Notes: generated by a model not told the origin, from the letters alone. Shown: positions 25,853 to 34,633, counted from the first letter of the stretch. The stretch is DNA of 64,000 bases from DAOWHW01 sp964493265 (GCA_964493265.1 CAZBLY010000002.1:26146-90145), one strand, 5' to 3'. A program made the numbers and translations.

Positions 25853-26671
25853 TTATACTATCATGACAAAATTTAACTTTATTTGTTTAAAATCTTGTCT
25901 TCCTTCGCTATCTTTAAAGAAAAAATACTTATTTGTTTTAAGTTCGAAAATAAAATTTGATGATGATTTTTGAATTTTGGTTGTCCATCTTTTAAAATTA
26001 AGTTTATTTTTAATGCAAATTTCTGGATTTTGCTGTTCTTTACACTCTTGAACAGCTAGATTTGTTGTATGATAAATATCTATAAAATCATCTAAATAAA
26101 TTTCTTGTTCACTAAGATTTAGATTGATGATAGGATTTAGATTATAACTTATATTATAGGTGGCGAAAGCTGTTGCCTTTTCTGTTTTAAGAACTTTGAT
26201 TGGAGCGGTTGATTTAATTATCTCTTCCTCTAAATTATGAATATATTCTATTTTCTGCAATTCAAAACCGCTTTCAAAGCCACTTTCTGGATATTTTTGT
26301 AAGAAATCATAAAAACTTTGATTATATTTTTCAACAAATAAGTCTTCTATAAATTGTTGTTCTGGTTTGCAATCTGATGACCACATAAAATAATTTTTTT
26401 CTGAATAAACATTGCAATTAGAATTTTCTTTGTTAATTGCTGCTTGTTTTGCAATATCATAAAATGACTGTGTTGAAGACAGTTTTGCCACACCATTCAT
26501 ATAAAAAGAGAAAGTATTTTGCAGATTTTTGTAATTTGTTGCATCACTTATTTCAATTCCAGAATTAATGTTTTTATTTGTACTTGAAAAAGCATACCAG
26601 GCAATTCCTATAAAAATTATCATTCCCAAAACCATTCCCACCGCAAAAATTCCTGCTTTTTTATTTTTCAT
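25853..26671 (-). CDS. Prepilin-like protein (last gene of the pilin operon)
   Basis: A 272-aa protein with a class III (prepilin) signal: MKNKKAG followed by a hydrophobic helix (IFAVGMVLGMIIFIGIAWYAF). Two cysteine-containing regions and no enzymatic motif follow. Prepilin peptidase would cleave after the basic residues, giving a large minor-pilin or tip-type subunit. It is the last of the run of minus-strand genes that begins with the platform protein and is followed by RPA after a promoter-like spacer. Function as minor pilin is inferred. Confidence 0.68.
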   Translation of the reverse strand: MKNKKAGIFAVGMVLGMIIFIGIAWYAFSSTNKNINSGIEISDATNYKNLQNTFSFYMNGVAKLSSTQSFYDIAKQAAINKENSNCNVYSEKNYFMWSSDCKPEQQFIEDLFVEKYNQSFYDFLQKYPESGFESGFELQKIEYIHNLEEEIIKSTAPIKVLKTEKATAFATYNISYNLNPIINLNLSEQEIYLDDFIDIYHTTNLAVQECKEQQNPEICIKNKLNFKRWTTKIQKSSSNFIFELKTNKYFFFKDSEGRQDFKQIKLNFVMIV

Positions 26672-26701
26672 CTTTCTTTTTTCATTTATTTTTTATTTTT
26701 A

Positions 26702-27217
26702 TCATTTCAAATTTAAAATTTCTAGATTAACAAAAATTGTTTCATTAGATGGAATATAAAAAAATGATCCTGTTGTTTGTTTTACTGCTGGCAAAATCAT
26801 TGGAACCCCTCCAATAGTAATAATTTCATAACTCAAAATATCAAACTCTTCTGGATTTTTAGCTTCAACATTATAATCATATAAATTACCATATGCTTTT
26901 TTAATTTCTTGATCTAAAGTTTCTTTATAGTTATAATCTATTTTTGATAATCTTATTAAATCAGCCATCATAATCTCTTGTTTTTGTCCATTAATATCTA
27001 TTTCAATTGTTTTTTGCAGCCATGAGTAAAGAGAAAGATGTTCTTGGTTTTGTAATATATTTTCTGTTGTTATTGTCTGCATCTCTTTTTTTCCAAATCC
27101 CCAGAAAGCACTTGATATTATGAAAAAAACTATTAATAACAAGGCAACAACAATCAAACCAACAGTGTCTTGAATAATATCTCCTGCCTGCCCCTTTTTA
27201 TTTTGTCTTTTTATCAT
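26702..27217 (-). CDS. Prepilin-like protein
   Basis: A 171-aa protein with a prepilin-type N-terminus: MIKRQNKKGQAGDII then a hydrophobic helix to about residue 40. The first ten residues (MIKRQNKKGQ) are identical to those of the neighbouring protein at 27233-27688, and the DNA is identical across the first 33 bases including upstream bases. The C-terminal domain is mixed strand/helix with no motif I recognise. It is probably a pilus subunit or assembly factor. Confidence 0.68.
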   Translation of the reverse strand: MIKRQNKKGQAGDIIQDTVGLIVVALLLIVFFIISSAFWGFGKKEMQTITTENILQNQEHLSLYSWLQKTIEIDINGQKQEIMMADLIRLSKIDYNYKETLDQEIKKAYGNLYDYNVEAKNPEEFDILSYEIITIGGVPMILPAVKQTTGSFFYIPSNETIFVNLEILNLK

Positions 27218-27232
27218 TTTTATTTTTCGTTT

Positions 27233-27688
27233 CTAAAGATTTTTTTCAGTTTTTCTAATTGCTAAAAAAATTCCTAACTCTTTTTCTTGATTATCTTCAA
27301 GAACATAATATTTTTCTTCAAGACATGATGGATATTTTTTAACTTCAGTTTCTTTTTCTGCTTGACATAAAATTTCTAAATATTCATACCCTATTGCGAC
27401 ATTATCCTTTCCTAAACTTATATTAAGAAAAATTTCTTTTTCATCAATAGGTAAGCAATCTCGAATTGCTTGTTCACTAAAAACTTCAATTTTTCCTTCT
27501 GGCGCAATACATTCAACTATTTTTCTTGCAATAGTGTTGGCCTCATAATTACGAATGTCGTATTGTTGAGAATAGTGTGTTAAAATAACTGCAACTATTC
27601 CCCCTATAACAAGAACAAGAATAAAGAACTTATGAATCCAAGTCACTGCGTGTCCCACCTGCCCCTTTTTATTTTGTCTTTTTATCAT
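27233..27688 (-). CDS. Prepilin-like protein
   Basis: A 151-aa protein with an N-terminus MIKRQNKKGQVGHAVTW leading into a hydrophobic helix (FILVLVIGGIVAVIL). It has four cysteines in the soluble part (ECIAPEG, DCLPID, LCQAEK, SCLEEK), which could form disulfides outside the cell. Its signal-peptide coding region duplicates that of the next gene. A role as minor pilin is inferred from the signal, length and operon position. Confidence 0.66.
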   Translation of the reverse strand: MIKRQNKKGQVGHAVTWIHKFFILVLVIGGIVAVILTHYSQQYDIRNYEANTIARKIVECIAPEGKIEVFSEQAIRDCLPIDEKEIFLNISLGKDNVAIGYEYLEILCQAEKETEVKKYPSCLEEKYYVLEDNQEKELGIFLAIRKTEKNL

Positions 27689-27716
27689 TTCGTTATTTCT
27701 TTATTTTATTATAATT

Positions 27717-28067
27717 TCATTTTATCTCGATTATTGTAAAATCATCTTTTTTTGAAAATTCAATATTGTCTTTAAGATAACAGTCATAAAAATAACCAAC
27801 TTTATCATGTTCATTTTGTTTGACTAAAATTCCTGTTCCACTTTTTTCTATAATAATATTTTTATCATGTTCTATTGTAATTTTTGTTTCGGGCTCTGCT
27901 GATGATATTAATAAGCATGTTTCTTTTGCCAGAATTTGTTTTTGCAGAGCAGAACCACTAGCTTGAGAACTTATCCACATACTTAATATAAGAATTATCG
28001 CTATTACAAACAAAAGATTGAAAATAAATTCCCAACCAATCTCAATACCCCTCTTATCTTTAAACAT
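27717..28067 (-). CDS. Prepilin-like small protein
   Basis: A 116-aa protein beginning MFKDKRGIEIGWEFIFNLLF, a basic KRG cleavage site followed by a hydrophobic helix to about residue 33. The C-terminal domain is short and beta-rich with two cysteines (ETCLLIS and DCYLK). No family recognised. It lies between two longer prepilin-like genes in the operon, 28-47 bases from each. Probably a pilus-associated subunit. Confidence 0.64.
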   Translation of the reverse strand: MFKDKRGIEIGWEFIFNLLFVIAIILILSMWISSQASGSALQKQILAKETCLLISSAEPETKITIEHDKNIIIEKSGTGILVKQNEHDKVGYFYDCYLKDNIEFSKKDDFTIIEIK

Positions 28068-28114
28068 AATTTTGATAGGAAAAATGTATTAATAAATTTT
28101 TAGAATATGGTTTT

Positions 28115-29038
28115 TTAAGGAATACTTTCTATATTTTGACAGGTTGTTGAGAGTTCTTCTGCTGATAATGGAACCAAATAAAGAATAAAACAACCAGGGT
28201 CAGAAACTGAAAATTCTTCATTACATCTTATAGAAGCTATGTTTGCATTTTGTATTTCTTTTATTCCATTTAGATAACCAAGAAATTGTCCTACTGTTGC
28301 ACCTATTCCAGCACCCCAGAGCATTCCTTTTGGTCCTAATAAAGAGCCTATCATAAATCCTGTGAAAGCTCCACCACCCATAGAGATACCAAGATCTTTA
28401 ACCGCATTACCAAAACTTCCACCCCTTATTCCCATAAAGACTACAACATAATCTTGGTTTGTGTTTAATTTATTTATTTCTATATTTGTTGGAAGTTTAG
28501 CATCTTCTTGGCCAGATAAATATTCTAAATAAGTTATATTTTTTATTGGTACTTTCGTAGTTTCCATAAATTCAGTAACGTGTATTTCCATTTGTTTTTC
28601 TTTTACATTATCTTCAAATCTAATTATTGAACAGATAACACAATTTGCTTTTGCTGTTCCTTGAAATGATCCTACTTCTATAATAGTTTCTTGCCACGTT
28701 GGATTAGAAAAAAAATCATATTTACCTTCTCCTAACATCCACCAACAATCATACATTGCATTGGATATTTCTCTTGCTATGAATATTTCATTTGTTGAAC
28801 TGATTGTTATTTCTTCTGTTTTACAATTTAAAGGGATTGCAAGTTTTCCTGGCGCAATTCCAGCAACAGATTGGCCTCTTAGAATAACAGATTGATGACA
28901 AGCTTCTTTGTCTATTGTGGATTTATATGGGAAAGCATTAAAAAAGAAAAAAATAATTGCAGCACTGAGAATAATTATTATAATAGATATGATTGTTGTT
29001 TGAACTAATGCTCCTTTTTTATTATATTTTTTAATCAT
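28115..29038 (-). CDS. Prepilin-like protein with glycine-zipper domain
   Basis: A 307-aa protein. The N-terminus MIKKYNKKGALVQTTII is a prepilin-type signal with helix to about residue 35. The region about 200-255 is a glycine-rich stretch (ISMGGGAFTGFMIGSLLGPKG then WGAGIGATVGQFLGYLNG) that looks like a glycine-zipper hairpin, often seen in membrane-inserting or pore-forming segments. A conserved-looking AMYDCWWMLGEG segment lies near 93-104. Six or more cysteines could form disulfides. The function is unknown, and the zipper is unusual for a pilin. Confidence 0.66.
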   Translation of the reverse strand: MIKKYNKKGALVQTTIISIIIIILSAAIIFFFFNAFPYKSTIDKEACHQSVILRGQSVAGIAPGKLAIPLNCKTEEITISSTNEIFIAREISNAMYDCWWMLGEGKYDFFSNPTWQETIIEVGSFQGTAKANCVICSIIRFEDNVKEKQMEIHVTEFMETTKVPIKNITYLEYLSGQEDAKLPTNIEINKLNTNQDYVVVFMGIRGGSFGNAVKDLGISMGGGAFTGFMIGSLLGPKGMLWGAGIGATVGQFLGYLNGIKEIQNANIASIRCNEEFSVSDPGCFILYLVPLSAEELSTTCQNIESIP

Positions 29039-29104
29039 TTTTTATTCTTTTATTGTTTAATTTGGCTATGCTTAATTTGATTGGTGTTTTATTTATATAA
29101 ATTT

Positions 29105-29239
29105 TTACAATACTCCAAATTTTTTCAATAAATGATAAATTGAAAATCCAATTAATGCAAAAAGTACAAGAAGCAATAAAATTTTAATTAGGGTTTTTGC
29201 CACAATTGCTTTTTTATTCATTTTCAGCTTGATTTTCAT
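29105..29239 (-). CDS. Very small prepilin-like protein
   Basis: A 44-aa frame (MKIKLKMNKKAIVAKT) or 38 aa from the inner ATG (MNKKAIVAKTLIKILLLL). The NKKA site followed by one hydrophobic helix and a short tail (HLLKKFGVL) fits the prepilin-type pattern. It lies between two recognised genes of the same operon, where no other gene would fill 240 bases. With no soluble domain it could be a filament core subunit or a small membrane helper. Confidence 0.55.
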   Translation of the reverse strand: MKIKLKMNKKAIVAKTLIKILLLLVLFALIGFSIYHLLKKFGVL

Positions 29240-29282
29240 TTTTTTATCTTGTTTTTAATTTATTTTAATTTAAAGATTTTAT

Positions 29283-29756
29283 TTAAGGTTCTATTTCAGG
29301 TTCTTTTGTAGTTATCTCATAATAATCTCCTTTATTGATCAGCCAGACATCTTTAATTTGGATTTGAATGCTTGTTAATTCATTATCTGTTTTTAATGGC
29401 AGACTTAAAGCACTACAAAATTTGGTTTCACATTTTTTCTTGCAAAGACAAACTAAGTTGGGCTGAATCATTGGCGGTTTTTGAAAATTACCATTAAAAT
29501 TATGTTCTCTATCAAAAGAAATTATATACCAACCAACAGGACTTTGTAAAGTATAATTGAAAATTGATCCTTGTTCAAGATTATTTAATTTTTCTACAAG
29601 GTATTCTAAAGTTCCTTGTGCTTGCATATCATCTTGTTTTCCAAAATAAGTCCGAAAGAGAACAAAACCGGCATAAAGAATAATAACTATGCCGATAAGT
29701 GCAATAATAAGTTTAATTATTTGCTCTAAAAGCAATTGCGTTCCTCTTTTGTTCAT
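29283..29756 (-). CDS. Prepilin-like protein
   Basis: A 157-aa protein from the ATG at 29756 (MNKRGTQLLLEQIIKLIIALIGIV). Upstream bases allow a longer frame from 29786, but the NKRG signal marks the natural start. Following the helix (to about residue 35) is a soluble domain with three cysteines in a CLCKKKCETKFC cluster and the domain ends TKEPEIEP. The cysteine cluster could bind metal or form disulfides. It is one of the pilin-like operon genes. Confidence 0.65.
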   Translation of the reverse strand: MNKRGTQLLLEQIIKLIIALIGIVIILYAGFVLFRTYFGKQDDMQAQGTLEYLVEKLNNLEQGSIFNYTLQSPVGWYIISFDREHNFNGNFQKPPMIQPNLVCLCKKKCETKFCSALSLPLKTDNELTSIQIQIKDVWLINKGDYYEITTKEPEIEP

Positions 29757-29815
29757 TTTGTTTATAAAACAATAAGAGAAAGACAATATTTAAAATTTCT
29801 TATTTTTGTTAATTC

Positions 29816-29995
29816 TTATTGCGCAATTTTAGTAGAATTCCAAAGCCCAAGAGCATTTTTAAGTTTTGTAAATAAATCAGCTGCAAATCCCCTCATTGCC
29901 CCGCTAAAAATAAAAACAATTATAACAAGAACCAATACTGCAATTATTATAATAATTAAAGTATTAATAGAAAGTTCTACTCCTTTCTTGTTCAT
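29816..29995 (-). CDS. Small prepilin-like protein
   Basis: About 59 aa from the ATG at 29995: MNKKGVELSINTLIIIIIAV, a textbook prepilin cleavage site (KKG|VEL, with an acidic residue shortly after) and hydrophobic helix, followed by a short tail (FSGAMRGFAADLFTKLKNALGLW). The longer frame to 30040 lacks the signal at its N-terminus. Small size and helix suggest a major filament subunit candidate. Confidence 0.66.
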   Translation of the reverse strand: MNKKGVELSINTLIIIIIAVLVLVIIVFIFSGAMRGFAADLFTKLKNALGLWNSTKIAQ

Positions 29996-30012
29996 TTTAT
30001 TTTTTATATATT

Positions 30013-30372
30013 TTATTCTATTGTTCGATAATTGCCGCAATCAAGATCTTCAAAATTAGTACAATCTGGAGATTTTTGCGCTTCTATAGGGAATTGGTCG
30101 CAATATTTTACTTCTGTCACATCTCCTTTTTTTAGATTAAATGGTGTTGCGCAAAAAGATTGTTCATCATCTACCACACAAAATGTTCTACATAATTGTC
30201 TAGCACTTGTAACATCAGCCTCATTATAAGTTCCTGAGACTCCTGTAATTTTTTCCCAGAGCGCTTTCATACCGCCTGTAAAATATAGTGCTAAAATTAC
30301 TAAAACAAGAATTGCAAGAATTACTACGATTATTGTCGTAATGTTCATTTCAATAGCTTTTTTATTTTTCAT
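30013..30372 (-). CDS. Prepilin-like protein with cysteine-rich domain
   Basis: A 119-aa protein beginning MKNKKAIEMNITTIIVVILA, prepilin-type with KKA cleavage and a helix to about residue 32. The rest has six cysteines (CRTFC, SFC, KYC, PDC, LDC) in a short domain, likely disulfide-stabilised. No family known. It sits between small prepilin-like genes. A filament subunit or minor pilin role is inferred. Confidence 0.65.
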   Translation of the reverse strand: MKNKKAIEMNITTIIVVILAILVLVILALYFTGGMKALWEKITGVSGTYNEADVTSARQLCRTFCVVDDEQSFCATPFNLKKGDVTEVKYCDQFPIEAQKSPDCTNFEDLDCGNYRTIE

Positions 30373-30502
30373 TTTACCTCTTTTGGTTTTCTTTATTTAT
30401 TTTAAAGGTATGTGCTGTTTTTAAAATTTTCTTTTATCTTTCTATCTTTATTTTTGTTATTTTATTCTTTTTTATTCTTTTTTTAATGCTTTTTACTCTT
30501 TT

Positions 30503-31120
30503 TTATTCTTCTTGTTCTTCTCCACAAATTTTTAAATCTGGATCTGGAAATGTAGATCTTTCATATTCTGGATACCATATTATAAAAAAGAGCTCATTAT
30601 TTTTTTTATATATTTTTTTACTTATAATTCGTGGATAATATTTTCTTATAGGCATTCTTTTTGTTAAACCTGTTTGTTTAAATTCTGGGGGTTCTTTAGA
30701 AAAATCAATTGTTTTATCAGATAAATAAGGAATTTCTTGTCGTGTATTAAAATATATTGCTGAGATTTTTAAATTTTGAATTATCTCACTCTTATATGTT
30801 TGTTTATTATAGGTCCAGTTAATTTGTGTATTTTTATCTTGCATTTCTTTTATAATTATTTTAGATTTTACTGGAAGAAAAGCTGGAAACGGTTCAAAAC
30901 CATCACATAAACAATTATCATCTTCAACTAAAAGACATTCTTCTATATTATTAATCAAAAGATCAAAATTGGTTGTAAATTCTTCTTCAGCTTCTGGAGT
31001 CAGTTTTTCACTAAATTCAGCATATAGTGGTTGAAACCAAATTCCTGCTATTAAAATAACTGCAACAATTACAAGTGAGGCGGCTATTGCTTTAATAAGG
31101 GTATTTATTTCAATAGCCAT
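30503..31120 (-). CDS. Prepilin-like or membrane-anchored protein
   Basis: A 205-aa protein from the ATG at 31120 (MAIEINTLIKAIAASLVIVAVILIAGIWF), one base after the upstream stop; the in-frame TTG at 31132 would overlap it. The signal has no basic residues before the helix, so prepilin processing is uncertain. The soluble domain contains a CLLVEDDNCLCDGF cysteine cluster near residue 60 and a final CGEEQEE. GGTGG upstream of the ATG may act as a ribosome binding site. Confidence 0.6.
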   Translation of the reverse strand: MAIEINTLIKAIAASLVIVAVILIAGIWFQPLYAEFSEKLTPEAEEEFTTNFDLLINNIEECLLVEDDNCLCDGFEPFPAFLPVKSKIIIKEMQDKNTQINWTYNKQTYKSEIIQNLKISAIYFNTRQEIPYLSDKTIDFSKEPPEFKQTGLTKRMPIRKYYPRIISKKIYKKNNELFFIIWYPEYERSTFPDPDLKICGEEQEE

Positions 31121-31121
31121 C

Positions 31122-31283
31122 TTAACCACCAAACCTTAGAAAGTTTTTTATTTTTTCTAATAGGGTTAGACCTTGTTTATTTAATATAAAAATAAATATA
31201 ATAACAAGAGCAAGAACAACCAAGCCAATTACCCACCAAGCAATTTCAGACCAAACAAGCCCCTTTTTATTTTTAAAATTCAT
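31122..31283 (-). CDS. Small prepilin-like protein (53 aa)
   Basis: Frame MNFKNKKGLVWSEIAWWVIG continues through a hydrophobic helix to the end (EKIKNFLRFGG). NKKG|LVWSE has the prepilin site and an acidic residue at the usual +5 region. It is the first small gene after the platform protein, with 44 bases between. It is a strong candidate for a filament subunit by size and position, though the sequence alone cannot prove this. Confidence 0.6.
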   Translation of the reverse strand: MNFKNKKGLVWSEIAWWVIGLVVLALVIIFIFILNKQGLTLLEKIKNFLRFGG

Positions 31284-31327
31284 ATTCTTTATTTTTCAAA
31301 GTTTTTCAAGTTTAAAAATTTATAATA

Positions 31328-33487
31328 TTACATTATACCCCCAACTGCCACTGTTGCTAGGAGTGCAAGAGCAATTATAGCTATAAATGCGGCAACTGTA
31401 TAGAGAAGCATTCCTGTCATTAACATTTTTCCTATTTCTGCTTTTTCTCCAAGTCTGTCTTCCCCTGATTCAATTGTTGTAAGAGTTCCGGTCAAAATAA
31501 AGATAATTTCAATAATATAAATTCCAACAATAATTTGCAACCAATAAGGTGGAATCATTTTAACTATATTAAACATTTGGGTAATTTGGTTAAGCCCCAT
31601 TCCGCCGATTGCTTCTGTTCCTGTTAATTCTCCTGCTGTTATCATCATTTCAAGTCTTCCTAAAATACTGGTTATCATAGATGCGAGTCCAACTACAATT
31701 GCAGATAATAAAGGGGCAAGAAAAGTCATATTACTTTTCATTCCAGAAATGATATCAGCCAATAAATCTCTTAATCTTTCATTTACTTTATGAATATTTT
31801 TCACATATTCACTTATAGACATTAATGCTTTTGCAGCAACACCTAAACCTTTTTTCACACTCTCAATAAGAATTCTCATACTTGTTTTGATAAGATCAGA
31901 AGGATAATAATTGATAGCCCCTCTACCTGTACTGAATATGGCTGTTTTAATATCCATCCCTGCTTGTTGTATATTCAAATTAACAAGACTAAAAAAACCA
32001 GCTGTTGGTGTTCCTCTTAATGTTTGCGCCACTCTGCCAAAAGCCATTTCAGCAGGAATTCCGTCTGCAAGCCGATTGCCAAGCTGAAAAATGCTTGAAG
32101 CAAATTCTTTTTCAAGTTTTTTTGTTTGAATTCTTGTTTGAATTAATTTTTGTGTTTTTAATCTATAAGAAATGGCAAAAAATAATGCGATTGAAAGAGG
32201 GATGCATAAACTTAATAATAAAGCAATTGGCCCAAAAGGTCCTGCCACCCCCTTTGTATCTGGATCAATTTTAAAATCGAAAAAAGTTTGATTTCCCAAA
32301 AAATTTCCCAAACCAATTTGGCCAAAACTATAATCAACAGGGGTTGAAGGAATATAATATAATAATAAAGGCAGTAATCCGATTATTAAAAAAGGCAGGG
32401 CTATAATGGCAGCTATGAAATATGGTTTTTTTGATTTAAAGTATTTATAATTTGGATTTCTCTCAAGAAGTTCTGTTTCACCAAAACCTCCTGGACGTTT
32501 ACTTAGAACAGAGTTTGTCATATAAAAAACAACAAAAGGAATAAGAATATTAAATAATAGGGCTACATGATACCATTTAATTGCTCCTTGTAATAGTGTG
32601 GAAGCCAAAGGCAATAAGGCTAGACCAAGAGTTGGAAGAACAATTCCTAACATATAGACATTTGTAATAGGACTTTTAACTTCATGACTATAATGCAACA
32701 TTTTTTCATAAACCCCATCAAGAATTACTTCGAGAGATTTTTCAAGAATTTGTATACGTCTAGCTTCTGATGGTTCATAAAGAGAGGATTCAATCAAATG
32801 AAAAGCTTCTAAAAATTCAAGATTATGTTCGCGCCAAGTTTCAAGATAAGCATCCAAGGCATCTTTTATTGTACTGTATTTGCCAGTTTCAACATTCCAA
32901 AATATTTTTTTTAAATCCAATGAAAGGGGTGGTTGTAGATGTTGGGATGCAAAGTGTATAGCCCTTTCTAGATTTGATGTGTGTCTCATATAAACAACCA
33001 TATATAAAATACATGGAACCATTTGAGAGGATGCTTTAAGACGCCATTTTTGTTCTAATCTTTGTGGCAGGGTATTAAAAAAATAGAATAAAAAGAAACC
33101 AATAAAAAAAATCAGTGCAAAAATTAAAAAAGGAAATACCTCTGTTAGCATAAATATTGCAAATGAAATTAATGATGCAAGGATTATTGTTGCAATCAAG
33201 GCAAAAATAGCCAATCCGCTTGCCTCTTCTGGCTCAACATCGAGGTGGGCTCTTTCCAGCGCTTTTCTTGTTCTTTCTTCATCTTTTTTTGAAATTCTTA
33301 ATTTTATAATTCTACCTATGCTTTTACAAGCTCTCTTATATTTACTAAGACCTGCAAGAGTTTCTTGTCTAAATTTTCTATACTCTCTAGAATATTCAGC
33401 AGGGGCTTCAGAAACATCTTCTCTTAATTCTTTTGCTACTTTAGCTTCAAATTTTTTTAGAAGGTCTTTAACTTCTTTTCTTTCCAT
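31328..33487 (-). CDS. Type IV pilus platform membrane protein (TadC/ArlJ family)
   Basis: Inner-membrane platform protein that works with the assembly ATPase. The 719-aa protein has two T2SSF-type domains (about 155-290, KASSQMVPCILYMVVYMR; and about 470-610, ASSIFQLGNRLADGIPAEMAFGRV) each followed by transmembrane helices, plus helices near 90-135 and 365-410. This two-domain layout is typical of archaeal PilC/ArlJ-type proteins. It heads an operon of prepilin-like genes; the ATPase lies about 11 kb away. Confidence 0.9.
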   Translation of the reverse strand: MERKEVKDLLKKFEAKVAKELREDVSEAPAEYSREYRKFRQETLAGLSKYKRACKSIGRIIKLRISKKDEERTRKALERAHLDVEPEEASGLAIFALIATIILASLISFAIFMLTEVFPFLIFALIFFIGFFLFYFFNTLPQRLEQKWRLKASSQMVPCILYMVVYMRHTSNLERAIHFASQHLQPPLSLDLKKIFWNVETGKYSTIKDALDAYLETWREHNLEFLEAFHLIESSLYEPSEARRIQILEKSLEVILDGVYEKMLHYSHEVKSPITNVYMLGIVLPTLGLALLPLASTLLQGAIKWYHVALLFNILIPFVVFYMTNSVLSKRPGGFGETELLERNPNYKYFKSKKPYFIAAIIALPFLIIGLLPLLLYYIPSTPVDYSFGQIGLGNFLGNQTFFDFKIDPDTKGVAGPFGPIALLLSLCIPLSIALFFAISYRLKTQKLIQTRIQTKKLEKEFASSIFQLGNRLADGIPAEMAFGRVAQTLRGTPTAGFFSLVNLNIQQAGMDIKTAIFSTGRGAINYYPSDLIKTSMRILIESVKKGLGVAAKALMSISEYVKNIHKVNERLRDLLADIISGMKSNMTFLAPLLSAIVVGLASMITSILGRLEMMITAGELTGTEAIGGMGLNQITQMFNIVKMIPPYWLQIIVGIYIIEIIFILTGTLTTIESGEDRLGEKAEIGKMLMTGMLLYTVAAFIAIIALALLATVAVGGIM

Positions 33488-33537
33488 CTCTTTTCTTTTA
33501 ATTTACCCCTTTTTATTAGTTTTAAAAAAGAAAAAAG

Positions 33538-33548
33538 ATTATAAAAAG
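33538..33548 (-). promoter_or_regulatory. Promoter of the pilin operon
   Basis: On the minus strand TTTTTATAATC lies about 50 bases before the platform gene ATG and fits an archaeal TATA box; the leader would be about 25 bases. On the other strand a TATA-like AATATTTAAAG near 33579 serves the PRC-barrel gene. Confidence 0.45.
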
Positions 33549-33651
33549 ATTTCCAAAAGCCAAGATAAATCAACAAAAAATATTTAAAGGTATTTTAACT
33601 ATAAACATTAACTAAATAGTAAAAATTACAAATATAAAACAAATATAAAAG

Positions 33652-33942
33652 ATGGTATTAAAAATTTTGAGAGTAAGTGATGTGGTTGGAATGAAGATTT
33701 TTACAGATTCTGGCGATTATATAGGGATTATAGAGGAAGCTAACGTGGTTGGAAATAAGATAGAGAGCTGGCGTGTTAGAATTGCTCGCGATAGTAGTTT
33801 TTCTTCTTTACTTTCTGGAGCAAGAGGTTTGATAATTCCTCACCAATATGTTAAAGCAGTAAGTGAAGTAGTAATTATTAGTAAAAGCGCCATTCCTGCA
33901 CAAGATGAGATCATTGAAGGAACAGAAACAGCAATAGAATAA
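33652..33942 (+). CDS. PRC-barrel domain protein
   Basis: A 96-aa protein with the PRC-barrel pattern: VLKILRVSDVVGMKIFTDSGDYIGIIEEANVV followed by strands and IIPHQYVKAVSEVVII. Such domains occur in archaeal division-linked proteins and in RNA-related proteins; CdvB-like or RimM-like roles are possible. It is divergent from the pilus platform gene and 20 bases upstream of three membrane-protein genes. The exact partner is unknown. Confidence 0.72.
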   Translation: MVLKILRVSDVVGMKIFTDSGDYIGIIEEANVVGNKIESWRVRIARDSSFSSLLSGARGLIIPHQYVKAVSEVVIISKSAIPAQDEIIEGTETAIE

Positions 33943-33962
33943 ATAAAAAAATTCAATTTAAA

Positions 33963-34445
33963 ATGGCTGCAGAAACTTTTGTCATATTTACACATCCTTT
34001 TTTTACAAACATACTTCTACCTTTTTTATTGGTTTTTGTTGTTATTTATGCTATTCTTGAAAAAACCAGAGTTCTTGGCGAGGAAAAAAAATATGCTAAT
34101 CTGATTGTTGCTATTATTGTTGGGTTCATATTTATTGGAGTCCAATCTCTTGTTGGCTTCACACTCAGATTTATTCCTTTAATAGCCACTATGGTTATTA
34201 TTTTATTAGGTTATTTTCTGGTTTTTGGTTTTATTGGGGTAAAACAAGAGGCCAAAGGGATGCAAATAACTCTTGGAATATTATTTGGATTAGCTATTTT
34301 AGCATCAATAGCTTGGTCCTTTGGGTTATTTGAAAAAATTCAATTAGGTAATATGAATAGCGATGTTATAGCTATGATAATTTTCTTTGTTATTTTTGGA
34401 GGAGCAATAGCTTTGGTATTAGCTACAGGTAAAAACCAAAAATAA
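33963..34445 (+). CDS. Membrane protein, first of three tandem paralogues
   Basis: A 160-aa protein with about five hydrophobic helices. It shares the pattern LPFLLVFVVIYAILEKTRVL followed by N-x-L-I-V-A-x-I-V-G-F-x-F with the two proteins encoded just downstream. No catalytic motif is seen. The charged EKxxxxGE/N loop after the first helix is conserved. Located between a PRC-barrel gene and a surface beta-helix gene. Function unknown; a role in the membrane part of the pilus or its export is possible but unsupported. Confidence 0.65.
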   Translation: MAAETFVIFTHPFFTNILLPFLLVFVVIYAILEKTRVLGEEKKYANLIVAIIVGFIFIGVQSLVGFTLRFIPLIATMVIILLGYFLVFGFIGVKQEAKGMQITLGILFGLAILASIAWSFGLFEKIQLGNMNSDVIAMIIFFVIFGGAIALVLATGKNQK

Positions 34446-34527
34446 AATAGAGATAAAATAGAGATAAAAAGAGATAAATAAAGAAAAATAAATAAAAAAA
34501 GAAATCAGATAAAATCAGATAAAAAGA

Positions 34528-34541
34528 AAAGTATATAAAAC
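34528..34541 (+). promoter_or_regulatory. Promoter-like sequence before the second paralogue
   Basis: AGTATATAAAACAT lies in the 188-base A-rich spacer before the second paralogue, implying a leader of roughly 60-70 bases. Short repeats of AAAATAGAGAT and AATCAGAT precede it and have no clear function. Confidence 0.35.
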
Positions 34542-34633
34542 ATAATTTTTTTAAATATAAGTAAGCATAAAAAATTAAATTAAAGGATAAAAAGATAAAA
34601 AAAGAGGAAAAAACAAAATAAATAAATTAAAAA

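Noticed and set aside
34446..34633. Short A-rich repeats as a possible CRISPR or origin
   Set aside because: Units are about 10 bases, imperfect and without spacers; more likely promoter-adjacent low-complexity DNA. No CRISPR array is seen anywhere in the window.
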